DNA of 6,524 nucleotides from Natrialbaceae archaeon (lineage in GTDB: Archaea > Halobacteriota > Halobacteria > Halobacteriales > Natrialbaceae). The position numbers and the translations under genes are program-made. Below the pieces are notes generated by a model. The model saw only the letters and a list, made by a program, of their open reading frames with translations. It did not search any database and was not told the DNA's origin. Location of the stretch: the NCBI GenBank assembly GCA_003552325.1, contig PUKM01000062.1, positions 1-6,524 of the forward strand, read 5' to 3'. Below are positions 1 through 4,208 of this stretch, piece by piece (positions within the stretch are counted from its first letter, which is position 1; each line of letters begins with the position of its first letter).

Positions 1-697
1 AGACGTTCTCGATATCGTTCCGGAGAACTGGCGTGATCCCGACGGGACCTGGGTTGGTGTCTCAGGTCGAGTGATGTCCGTGCTCTACAACACCGATACC
101 TACGACGCGGACGACCTCCCCGTCGACATCTTCGAGTACGCTCAGGACGACCGCTTCGAAGACGACATGGCCTGGCGCGTCGACTCCGGCTCGTTCCTCT
201 CGTTCATCCGGGCCATGATGATCGAACACGGCGAGGAGACCACCCGCGAGTTCATCGAGGATATGGAAGCGAGCGGCATCACAAACCACGAAGGCGGGTC
301 GACAACGCCTGAAGCCGTCGCCGCCGGTGAGGTCTCGATCGGCTTCACCAACCACTACTACGGCGGCCGCACCCTCGACGATCAGCCGGACGCCCCGATG
401 GCCGTCCACTTCACCGAAAACGATCTCGGCTCGCTGTTCAACGTCTCCGGCGTGGCCGTTCTCGACTCGAGCGACGAACAGGACCTGGCCCGGAATTTCG
501 CTCGGCACCTCCTCAGCACCGAGGGCCAGGAGTTCTTCGTCGAAACCAACCGCGAGTACGCCGTGATCCCCGGCGTGGAGTACGGGTTCGACGCCGTTCC
601 GCCGATCGACGAAATCGACTACCCTGACTTCGACCTCAACCAACTCGCCGACGTGGAACCGGCTGTCGACCTGTTGCGGGACGTCGGCTACCGGTAG
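1..697 (+). CDS. Iron(III)-type ABC transporter substrate-binding protein, C-terminal part (5' end outside window)
   Basis: The reading frame is open from base 2 to a TAG stop at 695-697, giving 232 residues; the start and signal peptide lie upstream, and internal ATGs such as 71 are not the start because coding similarity continues before them. The product is the extracytoplasmic binding protein of a ferric-iron type ABC importer (FbpA/SfuA/FutA-like, bacterial type 1/2 binding-protein fold). Seen directly: WVGVSGRV followed by VLYNTD near the visible start, a hinge-region signature typical of the family; IGFTNHYYGG at about bases 338-367, whose adjacent tyrosines (356-361) match the Tyr pair that coordinates Fe(III) in FbpA; and the C-terminal block LSTEGQEFFVETNREYAVIPGV, typical of this family. 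The protein is very acidic, as expected for a halophile. The permease gene follows after 84 bp, supporting one transport unit. The exact substrate (Fe3+, Fe-chelate or another metal) is inferred, not proven. Confidence 0.88.
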   Translation, partial: DVLDIVPENWRDPDGTWVGVSGRVMSVLYNTDTYDADDLPVDIFEYAQDDRFEDDMAWRVDSGSFLSFIRAMMIEHGEETTREFIEDMEASGITNHEGGSTTPEAVAAGEVSIGFTNHYYGGRTLDDQPDAPMAVHFTENDLGSLFNVSGVAVLDSSDEQDLARNFARHLLSTEGQEFFVETNREYAVIPGVEYGFDAVPPIDEIDYPDFDLNQLADVEPAVDLLRDVGYR

Positions 698-699
698 GG

Positions 700-711
700 C
701 ACTCACGAGTG
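700..711. repeat. Short palindrome between binding-protein and permease genes
   Basis: CACTC-AC-GAGTG lies three bases after the binding-protein stop codon. The arms are 5 bp with a 2-bp centre, too tight for a good RNA hairpin and not followed by a T-run, so a DNA-binding site is a better guess than a terminator. It does not resemble the TTAGG-type DtxR/SirR/Idr operators expected for iron genes, so no regulator is assigned. It could be chance. Confidence 0.25.
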
Positions 712-742
712 GGACCCTAACCCCACGCCGATGTCAGAAGCC

Positions 743-748
743 ATAAAA
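743..748 (+). promoter_or_regulatory. Possible TATA-like element upstream of the permease
   Basis: ATAAAA, preceded by a purine-containing BRE-like stretch (AGAAGCC), lies 34-39 nt before the permease ATG at 782. Transcription starting about 25 nt downstream would give a leader of roughly 10 nt. This would allow the permease to be expressed apart from the binding protein, but the 84-bp gap equally permits read-through from upstream, so the call is tentative. Confidence 0.35.
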
Positions 749-781
749 CCGACTCTCGACTACCTTCTGTAGAGACCCCAG

Positions 782-2389
782 ATGGAGACTGAAACCGGCG
801 ATTCGGCCGACGACGGATCGGCCGTTCGCGACGCCAGGCCCCTCGGCTTGACCATGCTGAGCGGGGCCATCGCCGCCGCCGTGGTCTTCCCGCTGACGTG
901 GCTCTTGCTCCGGGCCGCCGAGGTCGACGCCGAACGCGCGTTCGGTATCGTCGTCCGACAACGCAACCTCGAGATCACGCTCAACAGCCTCACGCTGATG
1001 GGCAGCGTCACCCTGCTCTCCATCCTGATCGGCGTCCCTCTCGCCGTGTTGACCGTCCAGACGGACCTGCCGTATCGGCGCTTCTGGACCATCGTCATCG
1101 CCTTACCGCTCGCGATTCCGAGCTACATCGGCGCGTTCGCGTTCGTCTCCGTCTTCCGCCCCCGTGGCATCGTCCAGTCCTGGCTCGAGCCGTTCGGCGT
1201 CACGGAACTGCCCTCGATCTACGGCCTCCACGGGGCAATCCTCATCATCACCCTCTACACCTACCCCTACGTGTTCATCACCACTCGAGCGGCCCTCAAA
1301 TCGTTCGACACCTCCCTGCTCGATGCGGCCGTCACCCTCAAACACACGCGTTGGGAGGCGTTCAAACGGGTCACGGTGCCCCAGATTTGGCCGGCCGTCA
1401 CCGCCGGGGCGCTCCTGGTCGCCCTCTACGCCGTTTCGGACTTCGGGACGCCGGCCTTCCTCCAGGCCGAGGTGTTCACCCGCCAGATCTATCTGGAGCA
1501 CCGATCGCTCGGCGGTGCCCACTACGCGGCGTTCCTCTCGCTGCAACTCGTGGCCATCACGATGGTCATCATCGCCCTCGAGTCACGGATCAGCGGGAAC
1601 GAAACGCTCTACACTGGACGGACGGCCAAACACGACAGCAAACCGTTCAAATTGGGCCGCTGGAAGTGGCCGGCGACGGCTGCCTGTGGCCTGCTCGGGT
1701 TCGTCACGCTCGTCTTGCCGATTCTGATCTACACGCAGTGGTTGTTTACCGTCGAGACCGACCGGGCCGGCACGTTCGATTTCGAACTCATCTACGCCCT
1801 GAACTCCATCGGGGTTGCGGGGGCGGCCGCCATCGTGGCAACCCTGCTCGCGCTCCCGGTGGCGTATCTGGCTGCTCGCCACCACTCGCCGCTGGCCTGG
1901 CTATTCGAGCGAGCGACCTACATCGGTTTCGCCGTCCCCGGCATCGTCATCGGGCTGGCGCTGGTGTTTTTCGGGGCGAACTACGGTGGCATTTTCTACC
2001 AGTCGATTCCCATCCTGGTGTTCGCCTACGTCGTCCGGTTTATGCCACAGTCGGTCGGGTCGACCCGAACCTCCGTCCTGCAAGTCGACCCAAAACTGAC
2101 CGAGGCCTCACGGACGCTCGGGAGAGGGGCGGCGAACACGTTCCGGACGGTGACGTTGCCGCTCATTGCTCCCGGGCTTGCGGCCGGAGCCGCCCTCGTG
2201 TTTCTCACCACGATGAAAGAACTCCCCGCGACGCTGTTGCTCCGTCCGACCGGATTCGAGACGCTCGTGACACGCATTTGGGCGGCCGAAAGCGCCGCCG
2301 TCTACGGACAGGCCGCGATTCCCGCGTTGATCCTGATCCTCGTCTCCGGCCTCTCGATGGTCATTATCCTGCGCCAGGAAGACCTCTAG
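782..2389 (+). CDS. Iron(III)-type ABC transporter permease, two fused membrane domains
   Basis: This 535-residue integral membrane protein is the channel of a ferric-iron type ABC importer (FbpB/SfuB/ThiP-like), passing substrate from the binding protein into the cytoplasm. It contains two homologous permease domains in one chain: roughly residues 24-265 and 297-531, joined by a hydrophilic cytoplasmic linker (about 269-295, NETLYTGR...SKPFKLGR). Each domain carries a cytoplasmic EAA coupling loop: residues 181-200 (DAAVTLKH...VTVP) and 441-460 (EASRTLGRG...VTLP). The second has the canonical Gly (G447); in the first that position is Lys187. The segment MKELPATLLLRPTGFETL (478-495) is a strong signature of iron-type permeases. 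Length and two-domain form are normal for the family. The ATG at 782 is chosen because the first transmembrane helix begins about 20 residues later and an in-frame TAG lies at 770-772. No Shine-Dalgarno is seen. The ATPase partner is not encoded in the window. Confidence 0.93.
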   Translation: METETGDSADDGSAVRDARPLGLTMLSGAIAAAVVFPLTWLLLRAAEVDAERAFGIVVRQRNLEITLNSLTLMGSVTLLSILIGVPLAVLTVQTDLPYRRFWTIVIALPLAIPSYIGAFAFVSVFRPRGIVQSWLEPFGVTELPSIYGLHGAILIITLYTYPYVFITTRAALKSFDTSLLDAAVTLKHTRWEAFKRVTVPQIWPAVTAGALLVALYAVSDFGTPAFLQAEVFTRQIYLEHRSLGGAHYAAFLSLQLVAITMVIIALESRISGNETLYTGRTAKHDSKPFKLGRWKWPATAACGLLGFVTLVLPILIYTQWLFTVETDRAGTFDFELIYALNSIGVAGAAAIVATLLALPVAYLAARHHSPLAWLFERATYIGFAVPGIVIGLALVFFGANYGGIFYQSIPILVFAYVVRFMPQSVGSTRTSVLQVDPKLTEASRTLGRGAANTFRTVTLPLIAPGLAAGAALVFLTTMKELPATLLLRPTGFETLVTRIWAAESAAVYGQAAIPALILILVSGLSMVIILRQEDL

Positions 2390-2396
2390 ACAGGGG

Positions 2397-2412
2397 CCTC
2401 GAGTGCTCGAGG
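2397..2412. repeat. CTCGAG palindrome just after the permease stop
   Basis: CCTCGAG-TG-CTCGAGG begins seven bases after the permease TAG. As RNA it could form a 5-bp stem with a 6-nt loop. A T-run, the usual archaeal termination signal, does not follow, so it is recorded as an inverted repeat rather than a terminator. CTCGAG is abundant throughout this window, which lowers its significance. Confidence 0.4.
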
Positions 2413-2481
2413 GCAGACATCTCGACAGGACGCCTGCCAGCAGCCAGAGGTGCGTTCTCACACATCCACAAGCGGGGCTGG

Positions 2482-2565
2482 TATAGTACCAACTGAAACG
2501 ATTTACACACTGATCGCCGATCCATCTGGCGGTCATGTGTGCAATGACTTGCAGTGGCTACTATA
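2482..2565. repeat. 84-bp imperfect inverted repeat in the intergenic region (possible miniature element or structured RNA)
   Basis: The two halves are reverse complements over nearly their whole length. Pairing by position: 2482-2488 (TATAGTA) with 2559-2565, 7 of 7; 2492-2495 with 2552-2555; 2497-2498 with 2549-2550; 2503-2504 with 2543-2544; 2506-2510 with 2537-2541; then, past a single bulged T at 2536, 2511-2518 with 2528-2535 (seven Watson-Crick pairs and one G-T), closing a 9-nt loop at 2519-2527. About 29 of 37 positions pair. The flanks share CTGG (2478-2481 and 2567-2570), which could be a 4-bp target duplication but could be chance. No coding capacity is apparent. The structure fits a MITE-like remnant, a conserved intergenic palindrome or a structured transcript; which of these is not decidable here. 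It ends 71 bp before the next gene's ATG and 38 bp before its TATA-like box. Confidence 0.75.
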
Positions 2566-2603
2566 ACTGGAACACATATACAACGGCGAGACACATCCGC
2601 ACC

Positions 2604-2609
2604 CTTAAG
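2604..2609 (+). promoter_or_regulatory. TATA-like box of the 192-aa protein gene (leaderless type)
   Basis: CTTAAG sits 28-33 nt before the ATG at 2637, the spacing expected when transcription starts at or within a few bases of the start codon. No Shine-Dalgarno lies before the ATG. This spacing decides the start at 2637 against the upstream in-frame ATGs at 2535 and 2544. A second AT-rich patch (CATATAC, 2575-2581) is a weaker alternative promoter. Confidence 0.6.
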
Positions 2610-2636
2610 TCCACACCAGAAAATAGTCACGTCAAT

Positions 2637-3215
2637 ATGGAGTACGCACTCGAGATCGATGGCACACCGGACACCATCCCGGGTGGAACCGGCATCTTGT
2701 TGTTACACCCCTCGACAGGCGAAACCGACCGCATCGACACCGATTTCCTCAAAACCGACACCGACTCCTTTCTCGTCGTCTCGACGCGCACTACGGCCCG
2801 CGAAGTCACCCAGAAACTCGAGTACTACGACGTGGACGAATCTCGCGCTGTCATCCTCGATACACTAAGCATCGAACGCGGCTACTCCCGTCGTGCTGGT
2901 GAACACGTTCACTACGTCGCCGCGCCGGACGACGTCGACGGCATCGTCCACCAGGTCGAACAGTTTCTCGAGAACCACGGCGGCAAGGTCCGGATCAGTT
3001 TCGACTCCGTGACCGAACTCGCCTACTACGCTGGGGAGGACGAAGCCCTCGAGACGATGGAACGAATTGTAAACTTACTCGAGAAACACGACGCTGTCGG
3101 TCTCTTCCATCTCTCTGAGGAGGTCCACGACGACGACGTCGTCGAGCAGTTCCGGTCGTTGTTCGCGGGCGTCGTCGACCTCAACGCAGACGGTGACGTC
3201 TCGAGTCAGTTCTAA
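2637..3215 (+). CDS. Haloarchaeal conserved protein, RecA/KaiC-like fold lacking a P-loop (DUF7090-like)
   Basis: This 192-residue, soluble, acidic protein has no signal peptide or membrane helix. It resembles a haloarchaeal family that I recall as DUF7090, related in layout to the KaiC/RecA-like HTR-like proteins; the family number is from memory. Seen: a beta-turn opening PGGTGILLLHPSTGET (15-30) where a RecA-type Walker A would stand but without the GK[T/S]; a strand FLVVSTRTTAREV (45-57); VILDTLS (72-78); and a strand ending in Asp, VRISFDSVTELAYYA (118-132), in the place of Walker B and followed by the serine/threonine pair typical of KaiC-like proteins; then GLFHLSEEVHDDD (155-167), like the strand-plus-histidine segment of those folds. 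Loss of the P-loop suggests it does not hydrolyse ATP in the usual way and may act as a binding or regulatory partner. The start is fixed by a leaderless-spaced TATA box. It converges with the minus-strand gene after 30 bp. Function unknown. Confidence 0.8.
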   Translation: MEYALEIDGTPDTIPGGTGILLLHPSTGETDRIDTDFLKTDTDSFLVVSTRTTAREVTQKLEYYDVDESRAVILDTLSIERGYSRRAGEHVHYVAAPDDVDGIVHQVEQFLENHGGKVRISFDSVTELAYYAGEDEALETMERIVNLLEKHDAVGLFHLSEEVHDDDVVEQFRSLFAGVVDLNADGDVSSQF

Positions 3216-3245
3216 TCGGTCGTCACAAGACCACACAGTCGTCGT

Positions 3246-4028
3246 TCACTCCTCGAGCGCCGCGAACGTCTTTTCGGCCCATCGGACGGCGTATGCGGGG
3301 CCGTGGTCGCGGTAGGCGTCGGTATCGAGGGCGGCGAACGGTGCGGGTAGTTCGAGCGCGTGTTTGAGCCCGGCACAGGCGAGTTCGGTCGCATCGGCGA
3401 AATCGGTCTCTCCGCGGGCGACAGCCCTGGGAAGCCCCGAGACGCGTCCCTCGAGCCGGGAGCCAGCGTCGTGCCAGGCGTCGGCGAGGTCGGAATGTGA
3501 CTCGGCCCAGGTCGCGAACACCTCGCGACTCTGGAGGCCAACCCAGCCGTCGTACAGCGCGGCCGCGATCTGGTACGTGCCGTGCGGGTCGAGCGGGACT
3601 GCTTCGTCGAGGTCTCGATACCCTTCCTCGAAGAAGCCGAGGAAGTGTTCGGGTACCTCGAGGCCGACCTCGACCAGCGCCTCGGCGAGCAAGAAATCGA
3701 TGAAGGCCTCCGGCGAGCCCGCGACACGGGTTTTGACCAACACCACGGGTGGTTCGGTCTGGCGAGTCCACGTGATGGAGCCGTCGCCGGGCATCCCGAT
3801 GGTGAAATCCGACCCGGCGTATCGTGCGAGGAGCCGTGGGGTGTCCGGGGGAAGCCACTCGGCTGGATAGCTCGCAGGCTCGAGGCGGTCGACGAGCAAC
3901 CCGAGGTCTTCGGCCTGGGCGGGTGGGAGCGTTTCGAAGTCCCGGCCGGCGTCGAGAACGATGGCGTCCGGGGCATGTTCCTCACGGACCGACGCGACGG
4001 CAGGTGAACAGGGTCGTTCCTCGAACAT
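3246..4028 (-). CDS. Haloarchaeal conserved protein of unknown function (DUF7089-like)
   Basis: This 260-residue acidic, soluble protein (ATG at 4028-4026, TGA at 3248-3246) has no signal peptide, membrane segment or recognisable catalytic motif. I recall it as belonging to a haloarchaea-restricted family labelled DUF7089; that name is from memory. Seen: an N-terminal region DAIVLDAGRDFETLPPAQAEDLGLL (21-45), the block WLPPDTPRLLARYAGSDFTIGMPGDGSITWTRQ (58-90) rich in Gly and aromatic residues, PPVVLVKTRV (93-102), a mostly helical middle (SPEAFIDFLLAEALVEVG, 105-122, and the following FLGFFEEGYRDLDEAVPLDPHGTYQIAAALYDGW) and a helical C-terminal domain. Its ATG overlaps by one base the TGA of the upstream 30-aa microprotein (TGATG), so the two are very likely translated from one transcript by termination-reinitiation; no Shine-Dalgarno is seen. 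Codon use matches its neighbours. Function cannot be assigned. Confidence 0.85.
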   Translation of the reverse strand: MFEERPCSPAVASVREEHAPDAIVLDAGRDFETLPPAQAEDLGLLVDRLEPASYPAEWLPPDTPRLLARYAGSDFTIGMPGDGSITWTRQTEPPVVLVKTRVAGSPEAFIDFLLAEALVEVGLEVPEHFLGFFEEGYRDLDEAVPLDPHGTYQIAAALYDGWVGLQSREVFATWAESHSDLADAWHDAGSRLEGRVSGLPRAVARGETDFADATELACAGLKHALELPAPFAALDTDAYRDHGPAYAVRWAEKTFAALEE

Positions 4029-4120
4029 CAGGCGGCGACGATCGATTGGGCGATCAGTAACAGCGACAACAGCGCTGAGGCGGCGATCGTACTGACGACG
4101 ACTTTCGTTGCAGTGCTCAT
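4028..4120 (-). CDS. 30-residue single-membrane-helix microprotein
   Basis: The frame from ATG 4120-4118 to TGA 4030-4028 encodes 30 residues: a short polar N-terminus MSTATK, then an uninterrupted hydrophobic stretch (7-30, VVVSTIAASALLSLLLIAQS followed by IVAA) long enough to span a membrane once. The lone Lys6 suggests an N-in orientation. Evidence that it is real: a TATA-like box at the correct leaderless distance upstream, about three-quarters G/C at third codon positions as in neighbouring genes, and a one-base stop/start overlap (TGATG) with the 260-aa protein gene. Without it that gene would have a leader of about 90 nt from the same promoter. It could instead act mainly as a translated leader that couples or tunes translation of its neighbour. 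It is too short to assign a family. Confidence 0.7.
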   Translation of the reverse strand: MSTATKVVVSTIAASALLSLLLIAQSIVAA

Positions 4121-4144
4121 ACTCGAGACTGGTCAGTCCGGCCG

Positions 4145-4151
4145 CTTAAAT
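4145..4151 (-). promoter_or_regulatory. TATA-like box of the microprotein/260-aa protein operon
   Basis: On the minus strand this reads ATTTAAG, centred 28 nt before the microprotein ATG, as expected for a leaderless haloarchaeal promoter. Transcription would begin at or just before 4120. It is one half of a back-to-back promoter pair with mutS. Confidence 0.6.
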
Positions 4152-4178
4152 CCATCTGTGTCGGGGAGACCCAGCAGG

Positions 4179-4185
4179 TATTTTT
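4179..4185 (+). promoter_or_regulatory. TATA-like box of mutS
   Basis: TATTTTT lies 24-30 nt before the mutS ATG at 4209 and is the most AT-rich patch in the divergent region. The spacing predicts a leaderless or nearly leaderless mRNA, and no Shine-Dalgarno precedes the ATG. The opposed box for the minus-strand operon is 27 bp away (4152-4178 between), so the two pre-initiation complexes would sit side by side and could compete. Confidence 0.55.
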
Positions 4186-4208
4186 GTCTGGACCCGCCGC
4201 TATCGAGT

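Noticed and set aside
62..706. Long minus-strand open frame opposite the binding-protein gene
   Set aside because: It is a high-GC shadow: the plus frame has clear family motifs and the antisense product has low-complexity Val/Gly/Asp content with no recognisable domain.
731..772. 13-codon upstream ORF before the permease
   Set aside because: No start signal, and the likely TATA box (743-748) lies within it, so a transcript from that promoter would not contain its ATG. Kept only as a note.
2397..2412. Intrinsic terminator after the permease
   Set aside because: The palindrome lacks a following T-run and is made of the CTCGAG word that is common across the window.
898..2496. 532-codon plus-strand frame overlapping the permease
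   Set aside because: The product is dominated by Arg, His and Pro, typical of a +1/+2 shift of a GC-rich gene, and the overlapping permease is unmistakable.
2535..2636. Upstream in-frame extension of the 192-aa protein, starting at ATG 2535 or 2544
   Set aside because: It would start inside the inverted repeat, encodes a Cys/Tyr/Trp/Thr-rich stretch unlike haloarchaeal N-termini, and crosses the TATA-like box that is correctly spaced for ATG 2637.
3216..3245. Bidirectional terminator in the 30-bp convergent gap
   Set aside because: Only a 4-bp GGTC/GACC pairing is seen and there are no T-tracts on either strand.
3212..3985. 257-codon minus-strand frame overlapping the 260-aa protein
   Set aside because: Ser/Arg/Pro/Thr-rich shifted-frame product; the acidic frame ending at 3246 has halophile composition and the coupled start.
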